Numbered from the stretch's first letter, positions 45,117 to 54,708 are shown. The stretch is DNA of 64,000 bases from Algoriphagus oliviformis (GCF_017254915.1 NZ_JAFKCT010000002.1:186001-250000); one strand, 5' to 3'. Numbers and translations: made by a program. Notes: generated by a model not told the origin, from the letters alone.

Positions 45117-46276
45117 TAGCCTACTGCTTTGATGGTGAGATTTTCGGGGGAGTCGCCATCCCCGGCGTTTGCGCCTTTGGCCGGAATTTTCACCGAATTG
45201 CGTACCTGCATGAGCTTGTTTAGCAGGTCAAACCAAAACGGAGCTCCGAGGGAGATTGCATAGGCTGTGATCAGCCATCCCAAGACAGTCCAGGGGGTGT
45301 AAGGTTTTTTTTTGTCAGCCCCTAGCACGTAGTTGTATTTGGCCATTCGAGCGCTTAGCGTGTCCAGATAGATCTGCTGCTCCTGTAGTGTGGTGGAGTT
45401 TGGGATCTCCGGATGCTCTGCGAGATAGGCCGATGCACTCTCGACCAGCATCGTGCGCATCTCGTCGTTGGAAACCAACTCTGTGGTGAGGCTGATGGTG
45501 TCCACATTGAAGAACCCGGCGATCACAAAACCAACGATGAACGTAAGAAGGGTCACTTTGCGCTTGTACCAGCCGGCGATGCGGTCCATCTGTTCCTCGT
45601 ACCAGTTTTCGATCAGTGCCTTGAATTTCTCCTTGTCGTTTGCGGCTTGCTGCCATAGGTTTTTGAGCTGGTATTTGGTCTCCGAGCCTATGGATAGCCC
45701 CTCGATCTCCCAGGGGTTGGTTTTGCCCTTTCTCTGAAAATGCTCCCGGCGGAGATGGTCCAGCTGTTCCTGGGCGGCTTCGATTTCGGCTTTATCCTCG
45801 GTGTCGGCTTCGGAGACTTCCTTGAGGCGGATTTCCGCATCGCGGATTTTGGAAGCCAAAAGGCTGGGGTCGTACTCGGGGATGATATCGAGTGTGGCGG
45901 AGATATTGGATACGTCGTCGAGGTAGGCACCTTTTCTCAAAAGGTCGATCAGCGTACTTCCAAACCTGTCCTTGCCGATGTAGGAGGGCTTGGAGTTGAG
46001 CCCCTTGTGTCCCAAGTATTTGATGGCTGGATGGGCGTAGAAGGCCTTGGTGAGTGGGTTGGTGGTTTTGACCCAAAAAAGGTTGGCAACAGTATGGTTA
46101 AACCAATTGGAAAGCTGGTCGTCAGCCAGCAAGCGGTCGATGCCTGTAATGAGGTTTTTGGATCGGGAACTGAAGGCGCTCGTGATCGACTCGATCACGG
46201 TCATCGCCAGCAGGCTATAGAGCAGGTAGATGAATACTAGGCTGATAAAAACGTCGAGTACAGCTAGGCCGGTCAT
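45116..46276 (-). CDS. Integral membrane protein coupled to the deacetylase gene, unknown function
   Basis: A 386-residue protein with helices near residues 7-26, 241-257 and 328-346. A charged helical region rich in Glu/Lys (about 140-185) precedes the block WYEEQMDRIAGWYKRKVTLL before the second helix; the third is followed by GAPFWFDLLNKLMQVRNSVK. The two blocks look family-defining, but I cannot name the family. It is the first gene of a two-gene operon; its stop overlaps the deacetylase start as TAATG. A joint membrane-associated function is inferred. Confidence 0.75.
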   Translation of the reverse strand: MTGLAVLDVFISLVFIYLLYSLLAMTVIESITSAFSSRSKNLITGIDRLLADDQLSNWFNHTVANLFWVKTTNPLTKAFYAHPAIKYLGHKGLNSKPSYIGKDRFGSTLIDLLRKGAYLDDVSNISATLDIIPEYDPSLLASKIRDAEIRLKEVSEADTEDKAEIEAAQEQLDHLRREHFQRKGKTNPWEIEGLSIGSETKYQLKNLWQQAANDKEKFKALIENWYEEQMDRIAGWYKRKVTLLTFIVGFVIAGFFNVDTISLTTELVSNDEMRTMLVESASAYLAEHPEIPNSTTLQEQQIYLDTLSARMAKYNYVLGADKKKPYTPWTVLGWLITAYAISLGAPFWFDLLNKLMQVRNSVKIPAKGANAGDGDSPENLTIKAVG

Positions 46277-46425
46277 AGGAGCTTGGTTTAAAAATCAGGG
46301 AAAACCACAAAAACAATCGAATATCAAATTAATCAATTTTCAGGGCAAACCAAAGGAAGGAGGTTCTGGATGGCCTTGTAAGCGTTTGGACATGAGTTGG
46401 ATATACTGCAAGAGGCGTTCAAATA

Positions 46426-46456
46426 GAAAATCCCGGAACAGGCTCCCGGGATTTTC
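46426..46456 (-). terminator. Probable terminator downstream of the WY-repeat protein
   Basis: GAAAATCCCGG (46426-46436) pairs with CCGGGATTTTC (46446-46456), an 11-bp stem with a 9-base loop. On the minus strand it is followed by TATTTGAACG. It lies 30 bp after the stop at 46486. Confidence 0.75.
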
Positions 46457-46485
46457 TTGACCAAAAGTCAGCAACAAGGAAATGG

Positions 46486-48654
46486 CTACCTCCTCCTTCC
46501 CCCACCCATACGGGCACCGCCGCCCCGGTAGGAGCCGCCGAGGTTGCCCGCCCTGTTGGACTGCTGGAAGCCCCGGTTTTGGGTGGTGCTGCGCTGTCGA
46601 TTTTGGTAGTGCTGGTCCATCTGCGAAGGCTGGTTGGTGCGCTGCCAAGAGTTGCCTTGGCGCTGGCTCCAGTTTCCGTTGGCGTCGCGGTTGTACACGT
46701 TTCCATTTCGATCCGAATACACGTCCCTGGTACCGGCACCGGCCATAGCTCCGCGATTGGCCGGTTGCTGTCCGGTGGATGGGCGAGCGCTTGAAGTGCG
46801 GTTTCGGTCGTTGGTCGAGATACCCGGCTGGGTGCTGGGTCTTTGGCCTGCGCTGGCTCTTTGACCGCGGTCGCCCCGCTGGACGTCTCGGGTGGAGACG
46901 TCGTTGCGCTTGTTGTAGATGTTGTTGGACCGGTCGATGTTGATGTCCCCGTTGTTGATAAAGACGCGGTTTCCTCCTCCATAGTAGGGCGGTCTGTAGG
47001 CTCCCGGTCCCCAGTATCCCCCGCCTCCGTAGAAGCCGAAGTTGAAGAAGCCATAGCTCATGTGGAAGCCCATGCTCCATCCGGTCCAGGGATTGTAGTG
47101 CATGCTAAAGCCAAAGGTCACGGGACGGGGATAGTAGTAAGGGCCGTACCAGGGATTGTAGTAGTAGCCGGTGCCATACACTACTGTGGGGCCGTAGACG
47201 TAGCTACCCATGTAGCCGGGGGTGTATCCCACATAGACGACTTCGGGCGTGCTTTCGTAGATATAGACATATTTCACATTGTATGCCGGAGAGCTTGCCG
47301 GGATGTCTTCGACGTCTTTGGGCCGCTCGTCGCTCACCTTCCATGGTCCGGTGGCCTCGTCGGCGACAAACCAAACCCCATTGTCCACGGCGTAGTATTT
47401 TTTGCCAGATCGGAGGACGGTAGTTTTGGTGTTCATCGCCAGATCCAGCTTTGTCCCCTCTATAGCTTCAAACTTCGGCTCGCCGTCGTAGGTGACTTCG
47501 AGTGTCGCCTTCGTCCGATCTACTTTGGCTGTCTGCGGCACTTGGGCGTCGTGGATGGCGTCCATGCTCGCCTGCGTGCCAGGGACGCTTGCCAAAACCC
47601 CTCCTTTGGGAGAGGTCTCGGGGATTTTGGCAAATTCCGCCGGGAGGTTTTCAGCCGGAAGGTACTCCCAGGGCCCTTCCAGCTTGGCGGAGTTGTACCA
47701 TCTGCCCGAGAGGAGGAGGTAGTACTTTTGGTCGTCTAGGTATCGGAAGATGTTGTCGTCCGAATTGGACATGTACAGCAGACCTGTGCCTTCGATGTTG
47801 GCAAAATCGGCCTTGCCCTCAGACTGGATGATCTCGGCGGGAGTGGTGCTGGAAATGACTTTTTTAGGGGCTTTGGCCTTGGAGTTTGGCTTCTCGATTT
47901 GCTGCTCCTTGATCTGCTTGTCCACCTCGCTGATGGCTTTCGGCAATTTTGAAGTCAGGACATACCCCTCTTTTACTTGGGGAGACACGTACCAGCCTTG
48001 TCCGGCAAAGAGGTAGTATTTGTTGTCATCAGCCTGCACGATGAGGTAGGGGGTGTTGATCACCCGGTTCATCTTGAGATCCTTGTCCTGCTCCAGCTTG
48101 GGTTCCCCGTCAAAAAGCAGCAGCAGGGTGGGTTCTTCGGAGTAGAATATCTCGGGCGCTTCGTTTTTCAGCCCCTCGCTTACGTTGATTTGCTCGGTCT
48201 CGATGGTGGCCGTGACTTCGTCGATGGTGGATTCCAAACCCCAGAGCGGAATCTCACTTTCCAGTAGCGATTTTAGTTTGGATATTTTCTCCGCTTCATC
48301 GATCCCGGGCAGTTTCACGTCGGTGATTTTCACGCTTTCCAGGGTCATGAGCCGGGTGTCGCGGTCAGTATTCATGATGGCCGAGTACCAAAACACGCCA
48401 AATACCAGCTCGCTACCGGGTGTCTCTTCTACCGAAAAAGCCGAACGCCCCGAGATCTCGTTGCCCGTCAGCGACTCCGGCTGGGGTTGGTACACCGTGA
48501 TTTTCGCGCCATTTTTGGCAAACATGTCCTTTGGCCAGCTGTTTTGTCCAAAGACTGGGAATAGGACTGCCAGCAAGGCGAAGGAAAAAAAGCCCGTACG
48601 AAGCAGCAGGTTGAGGCTGGCAAAGCGATGGGCGATGGTGGGGGAATGGTCCAT
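46486..48654 (-). CDS. Secreted WY-repeat protein with low-complexity Gly/Arg/Gln tail
   Basis: A 722-residue protein with a signal peptide (cleavage near VFGQ). Three related modules carry KYYLFAGQGWYVS, KYYLLLSGRWYNSAKLEGPWEY and KYYAVDNGVWFVADEATGPWKV, a pattern sometimes annotated as carbohydrate-binding family V/XII. A Tyr/Gly/Pro/Trp-rich part follows (YNPWYGPYYYPRP), then a tail of Gly, Arg, Gln, Asn and Ser ending GGARMGGGRRR. It is probably surface-associated. I chose ATG 48654, 10 bp after the stop of the MBL gene; the TTG 48675 overlaps that gene. It is third in an operon with the MBL and LOG-like genes. Confidence 0.8.
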   Translation of the reverse strand: MDHSPTIAHRFASLNLLLRTGFFSFALLAVLFPVFGQNSWPKDMFAKNGAKITVYQPQPESLTGNEISGRSAFSVEETPGSELVFGVFWYSAIMNTDRDTRLMTLESVKITDVKLPGIDEAEKISKLKSLLESEIPLWGLESTIDEVTATIETEQINVSEGLKNEAPEIFYSEEPTLLLLFDGEPKLEQDKDLKMNRVINTPYLIVQADDNKYYLFAGQGWYVSPQVKEGYVLTSKLPKAISEVDKQIKEQQIEKPNSKAKAPKKVISSTTPAEIIQSEGKADFANIEGTGLLYMSNSDDNIFRYLDDQKYYLLLSGRWYNSAKLEGPWEYLPAENLPAEFAKIPETSPKGGVLASVPGTQASMDAIHDAQVPQTAKVDRTKATLEVTYDGEPKFEAIEGTKLDLAMNTKTTVLRSGKKYYAVDNGVWFVADEATGPWKVSDERPKDVEDIPASSPAYNVKYVYIYESTPEVVYVGYTPGYMGSYVYGPTVVYGTGYYYNPWYGPYYYPRPVTFGFSMHYNPWTGWSMGFHMSYGFFNFGFYGGGGYWGPGAYRPPYYGGGNRVFINNGDINIDRSNNIYNKRNDVSTRDVQRGDRGQRASAGQRPSTQPGISTNDRNRTSSARPSTGQQPANRGAMAGAGTRDVYSDRNGNVYNRDANGNWSQRQGNSWQRTNQPSQMDQHYQNRQRSTTQNRGFQQSNRAGNLGGSYRGGGARMGGGRRR

Positions 48655-48664
48655 TTTTTGGAAG

Positions 48665-50059
48665 TTAGATTTCAATTTCGTCTCCTATTTCGGGCAGCTC
48701 GGGCCGTATGCCAAATTTCTCCTCGATCAGTCCGGCAAGGGCACTTCTGGCCCGGTCTTCCCCGTGCACCAGCGCGAGCCGGGGCTTGCTGGGTGCCAGG
48801 TAGGAAAACCACTGCAGCAGCTCCGATTGCCCGGCGTGGGCGCTGAAGCCGTTGAGCGTATGTACTTTGGCCCTCACGGGGATCTCTTCTCCGAATATCC
48901 GCACGACAGGGTGCTTTTCCACCAGCTTTCGACCCAAAGAGCCATGTGCCTGGAATCCGACGATGACCACATGGGTGTTGGGATCGCGGAGATTGTGCCG
49001 GAGGTGGTGGAGGATGCGCCCGCCGTTGCACATGCCGGCACCGGCCAAGATCATGCAGGGGCCAGGCACCTCGTTGAGGCTTTTGGACTGCTCGGAGCTG
49101 GGGCTGGGGATGAAATACCGCTCGTCCACGGGGAAAGCGCCTTTCTTTTTCAAAAGCTGAAACTCCTCATCCAAGAGGTCCTGGTGGTTTCGATAGATCT
49201 CCGTAGCCCGGATCGCCATGGGACTGTCCAGGTAGACGGGGAAAGGGGCTATCGTCTTGGTATTGTACAGCTCGGCCATGTGGTAGAGCAGCTGCTGGGC
49301 GCGGCCGATGGCAAACGTGGGAATGAGGATCTTGCCGCCGACTTTGCTCACTTCCTTCACGATGGTGAAAAAGTCCTCGACCGTCTCCTCATAGGACTTG
49401 TGGTCGCGATCCCCGTAGGTAGACTCCATGAAGACCATATCGGCCGACTGGAAATGCTCAAAAGGCCGCAGCAGGGGGAGCGAGAGCGGCCCCAAGTCCC
49501 CGGAGAATGCGACAACTTTCTTTTTCCCATCCTCCGTCACGGTCAGCTCGATGCAGCCAGAGCCCAGCATGTGTCCTGCGATGACCCAGCGTGCCGTGAT
49601 GTCTTCGGTGATCGCCACCGGCTGGTCAAAGTCAATGGGCCGGTTGAGCGCCTTCATGGCCTCTACGTGCTCTGGCTCGTACAGGGGTTCTGCCAGGGGC
49701 TCTCCGGGCTTCCAGTATTTTCGGTTTTGGCGCTCGGCATCGGCATCCTGCAGGCGGGCGGAATCCTCCAAGATGATCTGGCTCAGCTCCAGGGTTGGTC
49801 CGGTGCTGTAGATGGGCCCGGCGAAGCCATGCTTGATGAGGAGGGGGATGCGCCCGCTGTGGTCTAGGTGACCATGGGTCAAAAGCACCGCCTGTACCTC
49901 CCCAGGCCTGGCTCCCGGAGGCAAAAGGTTTTTGGACTCGGAATCCCTGCCTCCCTGAAACATGCCGCAGTCTACCAGAATTGCGGATTTTTGGGTTTTG
50001 ACCAGGTAGCAGGAGCCGGTGACTTCTCCACTGGCTGCGCCAAAAAGTTTGATTTTCAT
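48665..50059 (-). CDS. MBL-fold beta-CASP hydrolase with RMMBL domain (RNA-processing type)
   Basis: A 464-residue metallo-beta-lactamase-fold protein. The metal motif THGHLDHSGRIP has HxHxDH at residues 62-67. The beta-CASP region covers about 200-330 and the C-terminal RMMBL block is GFSAHAGQSELLQWF. This architecture occurs in exonucleases and mRNA 3'-end processing enzymes, so an RNase role is the best guess. The start ATG 50059 overlaps the preceding LOG-like stop (ATGA). It precedes the WY-repeat gene by about 10 bp. Confidence 0.92.
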   Translation of the reverse strand: MKIKLFGAASGEVTGSCYLVKTQKSAILVDCGMFQGGRDSESKNLLPPGARPGEVQAVLLTHGHLDHSGRIPLLIKHGFAGPIYSTGPTLELSQIILEDSARLQDADAERQNRKYWKPGEPLAEPLYEPEHVEAMKALNRPIDFDQPVAITEDITARWVIAGHMLGSGCIELTVTEDGKKKVVAFSGDLGPLSLPLLRPFEHFQSADMVFMESTYGDRDHKSYEETVEDFFTIVKEVSKVGGKILIPTFAIGRAQQLLYHMAELYNTKTIAPFPVYLDSPMAIRATEIYRNHQDLLDEEFQLLKKKGAFPVDERYFIPSPSSEQSKSLNEVPGPCMILAGAGMCNGGRILHHLRHNLRDPNTHVVIVGFQAHGSLGRKLVEKHPVVRIFGEEIPVRAKVHTLNGFSAHAGQSELLQWFSYLAPSKPRLALVHGEDRARSALAGLIEEKFGIRPELPEIGDEIEI

Positions 50060-50892
50060 TGCGTCGAGGGTCTAGGTTTCAAAAGGGATTTTTCGTGGTC
50101 AAGGATCAGCCGCATGTCTTTGGGGAGACTTTTGACCACCAGCTCCACGGCTTCTTCGGGCGTGTCGACGATCTTGGAAAAGCCGATCTCCTCTGGGGTA
50201 AATACCCCCTTGTCCGCCAAGTAGCTGATGTAGTCCCGCAGGCCTTTCCAAAACTCCCTCCCGACCAGGATCAGGGGGAAGGGGCCGATCTTTTTGCACT
50301 GGATGAGCGTGGCGGCCTCAAAGAGCTCGTCGAGCGTGCCCAGTCCGCCTGGCATGACGATGTAGGCGCAGCTATACTTCACCAGCATGGTTTTTCTCAC
50401 AAAAAAGTAGTCGAAATTGATCGTGTCGTCCACGTAGGGATTGGGGGCTTGCTCATGGGGCAGGATGATGTTGAGTCCGTAGGATTTGCCGCCTGCCTCG
50501 AAAGCGCCCCGGTTGGCAGCTTCCATGGCGCCCGGCCCGCCGCCCGTGAGCACCGAGAATCCGGCCTTGGCAAAAGCGCCTCCCGTTTCCCGGGACAACT
50601 CATAGAAGGGCTCGCCGGGCTTAAACCTCGCCGAGCCGAAGATGGTGACGGCAGGGCCGATGTGCTGCATCTTTTTGATCGCGGAGGCAAACTCCACCTG
50701 GACCTTTTCCAGCCTTTCCATTTCCTTTTCGTATGATCGGGAGTGCTGTAGAAAGTCTCGCTCTTCGGGCACTACCGCTTCGACTTCGGTAGGCAATTCA
50801 TAGTTCATTTGGGCTTTTTCCCAGTGCGCCTGCCAGGCATTTTCCCAGTCTTCGGGACTGATGGCGCCAGTGTCTTTGGGTGTGGATGTCAT
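50056..50892 (-). CDS. LOG family / TIGR00730 Rossmann-fold protein
   Basis: A 278-residue protein with the LOG signatures GGGPGAMEAANRGAF near residues 112-126 and PGGLGTLDELFE near 197-208. Family members act as cytokinin-activating nucleoside 5'-monophosphate phosphoribohydrolases; older annotation calls them lysine decarboxylase-like. The N-terminal 60 residues are an acidic/helical extension. ATG 50892 is the start; a longer frame upstream is not supported. It is the first gene of the operon with MBL and WY-repeat genes. Confidence 0.9.
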   Translation of the reverse strand: MTSTPKDTGAISPEDWENAWQAHWEKAQMNYELPTEVEAVVPEERDFLQHSRSYEKEMERLEKVQVEFASAIKKMQHIGPAVTIFGSARFKPGEPFYELSRETGGAFAKAGFSVLTGGGPGAMEAANRGAFEAGGKSYGLNIILPHEQAPNPYVDDTINFDYFFVRKTMLVKYSCAYIVMPGGLGTLDELFEAATLIQCKKIGPFPLILVGREFWKGLRDYISYLADKGVFTPEEIGFSKIVDTPEEAVELVVKSLPKDMRLILDHEKSLLKPRPSTQ

Positions 50893-51093
50893 GGTGTACC
50901 GTTGAAAAATCAAAATTGGTTCACCGCAATCTATCCAAACTAGCGAGGAGATTTCATGACTTTTATCAGCCAAGGATTCCTCAGCGCAGGGCCAAAAAGG
51001 GTCTGGGATGGCCCTTCCTGGAGGTTTTGGGACTGGCGGACAGTCTTTTTATTCGCGGGGAAAGCTGACTCCGCTCGTCAGTCCAAGGCGCGC

Positions 51094-51285
51094 TTATCTC
51101 GCTCCCAAAATCCGGAAGGGCAGCATGAAGATGTTCCTGACCAGGTCAAAGCTTAGCTCTACGGCAAAGCCCAAGAGCCGGAAAGGCAGCAGAAGCAGCC
51201 ATACGATGGGATAGAGGAAAAGGGCGATGATGGCAATGGGCCAGCAAAGGACGAAAAGGATGCACCAGAGGATGAAGGTCAGCAT
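51094..51285 (-). CDS. 63-residue membrane protein
   Basis: A small ORF starting MLTFILWCILFVLCWPIAII, with two strongly hydrophobic segments (about 3-32) and a third amphipathic one near the C-terminus (MLPFRILGAR). The long open frame continuing upstream on this strand to 52122 overlaps the 51505 gene and is compositionally noncoding, so the internal ATG 51285 is the sensible start. It is divergent from the 925-residue protein gene. Function is unknown. Confidence 0.65.
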   Translation of the reverse strand: MLTFILWCILFVLCWPIAIIALFLYPIVWLLLLPFRLLGFAVELSFDLVRNIFMLPFRILGAR

Positions 51286-51504
51286 GTCGTAGTGGTTTTC
51301 CCTGCAAAACTCAAAAGCCGTTCCAAGCGGGTAAATCCGGCCTGGCGACTCCAAAGGGCCGGGTCTGCTATCGTACCTGTATCGATAGCGTACACCAAGG
51401 CAGGCAGAGTGAACGGCAAAAGGACCCAAGCCGCCTTGCCGTGAGAAGTTGAAAAAAATCGTTAGTTTCCTGCTGATTAGCATGTCAAACCCAATCCAAG
51501 CCCT

Positions 51505-54282
51505 ATGCGCAAGCTCCTCTTTGCGTTTACTTTTCTGATTGCCCAGCTGGCATATAGCCAAACAATCACCGGGGTGGTGAAGGAAAAGGGCTCCGGACTG
51601 CCCCTGCCTTTTGCCAACGTTTTTGTCAACAACTCTACCCTGGGCGCGGCTACCGATGCGGAGGGAAACTTTGTGATCCGGGGCCAGATTCCGGAGGAGT
51701 TTGAGCTGGTGGCTTCCTTCGTAGGCTACAAGACCGTCTCCCAGACCATCGTGCGCAAGGGACGCCAGGCGGTTTTTCAGCACTTCGAGTTGGAGCTTTT
51801 GGAAGGCAACCTTTCCGAGGTAGAGCTGAAATCCCGCAGGGACAAAAACTGGGAACGAAACTACAAGCGCTTTAGGGAGGTGTTTTTGGCCGTGCCGGAT
51901 GATCCCTACGGCAGGGACATCACGATAGAGAACCCCTGGGTGCTGGACTTCGAAAACGTCAAAAGCGAGAAGGGGTTTAACTATACCAAGGCCAGCGCGG
52001 ATCTTCCCCTTAGGGTGGTCAACCAGGCACTGGGCTACGAAATCGACTATTACCTGCAGGACTTTCGAATGCTCAGAAATGCCTCGCGATTTTACGGGCA
52101 GGCATTTTATAGGGAGCTGCAAGCGGAAGACTCATTGAATCAAAAAGATTGGAAGGACAACCGGGAGTTGAACTACAGGAATTCAATCAGGCACCTGGCC
52201 TTGTCCCTGCTGCTGAGGAATTCGGGCGTACAGGGATTTGATCTGTACCACAACCAGCCGGAATCGGCTCTGAGAAACCGGACCAACGACCTGACGGAGG
52301 AGATGAACAAATCCATCGTCCCCCTTTCTATCAATGCCCTCTACAACAAGCCACTCGGCAACGGGACTTATAGGATTTTCCTGCCCGGCAGGATAGAGAT
52401 ACACCACCGCACCAAGCCTTGGCCCAACGACTACTACACCAACTATTACCATGCGATCTCTTGGATGGATGCGCCTTCCGGCTATTTCGACGTGGACCGC
52501 AACGGTACGCTGATCAACCCGACCCAGCTCGTGCTGTCCGGCTATATCGGACGCCAGCGACTGGCCCGTTCCCTGCCCTTGGACTTTGTGCCCAATGAGA
52601 ACTTTTCGGGCCTGGCCGAGGAGCTGGAGGTTTTCCAATCCCGCTACATCGAGCTCAATGCCCTGCGGGAAAAGGCATGGCTGACCACCAACAAACCGTA
52701 TTTCTACCCGGGCGAGACGCTGTGGCTGGGAGGAAGGATGCTCTATCAAAATCCCATCAAAGCTGACAGCCTGAGCCGCGTACTGTACGTGGACTTGGTC
52801 AACTCCAAATTTGAAAAAGTGCGGGAGGAGACCTTTCCCATCGAGGGTGGGAGGGTCTCGGGAGGTATGGTCTTGGACGGGGACATTCCTCCGGGAGACT
52901 ATCTTTTGCGCGCTTACACGCGCTGGAACATGAATTTCCCCGACCGGGATATTTTCCAGCTGCCCATTCCGGTTTTGGAGGTGGGTACTTTTCCCGTACA
53001 GAGGGAAAGTGAGACGGATACGTATTTTGGGGAAGTCGACGTCCGCCACGAGGCGAGGTGGGCCGATTCGGTCTACTACCGCGTGGTGGAGTTGGAGCTT
53101 TCCTTTTGGGATGCATACCAAAATCCCCTGGACGCAGAGTTTGTCCTGACCGCCGTGGAGGGAAAGGTGCCGCTGGAGCTTTCGGATTCTTTTGGCTTGG
53201 AAAAGGAATTCGCTTGGGTGGACTACAGCCTCCCGGAGACCTTTGACAGCGAAATGTCCCATCCTATCGAGTATGGGATCTCTGTCGAGGGGCGGTTTGT
53301 GCCGGACAGGAAGCGTGCCTCCGCCGCCAATCGGATCACCCTGGTCAAGGGCGATATGGAGGACTATGGGACGGTCTTTTCGGATTCCTCGGGGCTATTT
53401 TGGGCGACAGGCCTGCAGTATCGGGATACAGCCCAGATCGCTGTGGCGGCGCTGGACGAGAAACTGAGGCCCTTTGGAAGCGTGGAGCTGCACAGGTTTC
53501 AGCGGCCGGGGTTTCGGGGTTCCTTTCCCAAGCTCGACTACCAGATCAGCCACTTTTCTGCTGAAGATGAATTCGCTATGGACGTCGCCGACGACTACGT
53601 CCTTTTGGAGGAGTTTGTCAAGGAGGATCTTACCGTGGCGGAAAGTACTGCGGAGCGAAACTATGGCTATGGAGAGCCCAATCAGGAAGTCGGGCCAAAC
53701 GAGCTGGAGAAAATGACGATGGCGGAGATCTTGGGCTTGCTGCGGTTCAATATCAACACGCTGAAATTCAGGAACTATACCTATGGGGAGGAGACGGGGT
53801 CGCCACAGCTCATCATCGACGGGGTGGCCAGGCCCTATCTCGAAAAGGACGAATTTCGCGAAATCCTTTTGGGTTTCGAGCCCTCCCAGCTGAAGTCCAT
53901 CAAGGTGTACAACGACAACATCAGCAATGTGGTCTTTGGGATGGCGGGCTTTGCCGGGGTGATGATGATCGAGACGAAAAACGGATCAAGGACCGGTGCA
54001 GCCGAAGCCAGAAAATTCAATTCCGACGGCTTTCAGATCTTCCCTATCCGGGGATTTACCCCATTCCCTGATTTTCCCAACCACCCTCCGGCAGATGAAT
54101 TTTTAAGGAAAAAGTCCACGCTCTATTGGGACCCTCTGGCAAGGACACAGGAGGGAGTATTCAAGGCGCGGATTAAAGTGCCTTTCGGAGTCAATGAGGT
54201 GGAGCTTCGGATTGAGGGATTGAGCATCGACGGAGAAGCGATCTACAAGGTGATTCGGATCGAATCGGGCACTGGGAATTAA
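51505..54282 (+). CDS. Large secreted fusion: carboxypeptidase-regulatory domain, MG2-like part and plug-like C-terminus
   Basis: A 925-residue protein with signal peptide (cleavage near AYSQ). Residues about 19-100 form a CarboxypepD_reg-like sandwich (TITGVVKEKGSGLPLPFANV). Residues about 105-385 resemble the conserved part of standalone Bacteroidota proteins (LRVVNQALGYEIDYYLQDF). Residues about 395-500 look like MG2 (WLTTNKPYFYPGETLWLGGR). Residues about 730-835 resemble a TonB plug (LIIDGVARPYL, GFAGVMMIETKNG). No barrel follows. The last two units match the 26377 protein in order, so this appears to be a fusion of two protein types. Start ATG 51505. Confidence 0.8.
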   Translation: MRKLLFAFTFLIAQLAYSQTITGVVKEKGSGLPLPFANVFVNNSTLGAATDAEGNFVIRGQIPEEFELVASFVGYKTVSQTIVRKGRQAVFQHFELELLEGNLSEVELKSRRDKNWERNYKRFREVFLAVPDDPYGRDITIENPWVLDFENVKSEKGFNYTKASADLPLRVVNQALGYEIDYYLQDFRMLRNASRFYGQAFYRELQAEDSLNQKDWKDNRELNYRNSIRHLALSLLLRNSGVQGFDLYHNQPESALRNRTNDLTEEMNKSIVPLSINALYNKPLGNGTYRIFLPGRIEIHHRTKPWPNDYYTNYYHAISWMDAPSGYFDVDRNGTLINPTQLVLSGYIGRQRLARSLPLDFVPNENFSGLAEELEVFQSRYIELNALREKAWLTTNKPYFYPGETLWLGGRMLYQNPIKADSLSRVLYVDLVNSKFEKVREETFPIEGGRVSGGMVLDGDIPPGDYLLRAYTRWNMNFPDRDIFQLPIPVLEVGTFPVQRESETDTYFGEVDVRHEARWADSVYYRVVELELSFWDAYQNPLDAEFVLTAVEGKVPLELSDSFGLEKEFAWVDYSLPETFDSEMSHPIEYGISVEGRFVPDRKRASAANRITLVKGDMEDYGTVFSDSSGLFWATGLQYRDTAQIAVAALDEKLRPFGSVELHRFQRPGFRGSFPKLDYQISHFSAEDEFAMDVADDYVLLEEFVKEDLTVAESTAERNYGYGEPNQEVGPNELEKMTMAEILGLLRFNINTLKFRNYTYGEETGSPQLIIDGVARPYLEKDEFREILLGFEPSQLKSIKVYNDNISNVVFGMAGFAGVMMIETKNGSRTGAAEARKFNSDGFQIFPIRGFTPFPDFPNHPPADEFLRKKSTLYWDPLARTQEGVFKARIKVPFGVNEVELRIEGLSIDGEAIYKVIRIESGTGN

Positions 54283-54549
54283 GGTTGGTTCTATTTTTTT
54301 TTCATGAGAGATCAACCAGCGGGAAATATGACCCAGAATGGGTCAAAGATTTATTGCACGTGGAGAAAGGCGAATGATACGAGCCGGTTGGGTCGCGGCT
54401 TGTTGGCTTTTTGTGTTTCTTTAGGCATGTGATCCCTTTGGGATCCGCAGGGTAGCGAAGTTCCAAACTTTGATTTCCTAAGCGGGAATCCGGCCCAGCC
54501 AAAGTCCGAAGTTTTATGCGGAGGAGGGCAATTCATTCGTCGGAAAGGG

Positions 54550-54584
54550 GAAAAAAATAGCCCACGATGTGAAACGTGGGCTAT
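54550..54584 (-). terminator. Hairpin, likely terminator of the M28 peptidase transcript
   Basis: The 10-bp stem ATAGCCCACG (54557-54566) with CGTGGGCTAT (54575-54584), loop of 8 bases. On the minus strand a T run (TTTTTTT) follows directly. It is 183 bp downstream of the M28 gene stop. It could alternatively be a REP element that also terminates transcription. Confidence 0.7.
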
Positions 54585-54680
54585 AGAAATGCATGCTATG
54601 ATCAGAACAGGGTTATCCGCATCTTGCCAGTAAGCAGCAGTGACAGTCCGAAAGAACGCTTAAATTGGGGCTTTGCCCTA

Positions 54681-54708
54681 CTTCGGTCTTCGGTCATCGG
54701 TCTTCCAG
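54681..54708. repeat. Heptamer repeat tract (CTTCGGT type)
   Basis: Four 7-bp units in register: CTTCGGT twice, then CATCGGT and CTTCCAG. The reverse complement gives ACCGAAG and ACCGATG units, the same family as the tract at 18287-18370. Confidence 0.75.

Noticed and set aside
51094..52122. Minus-strand 342-residue ORF
   Set aside because: Only its last 63 residues look like a protein; the rest is antisense to the 925-residue gene. Kept as the small membrane protein only.
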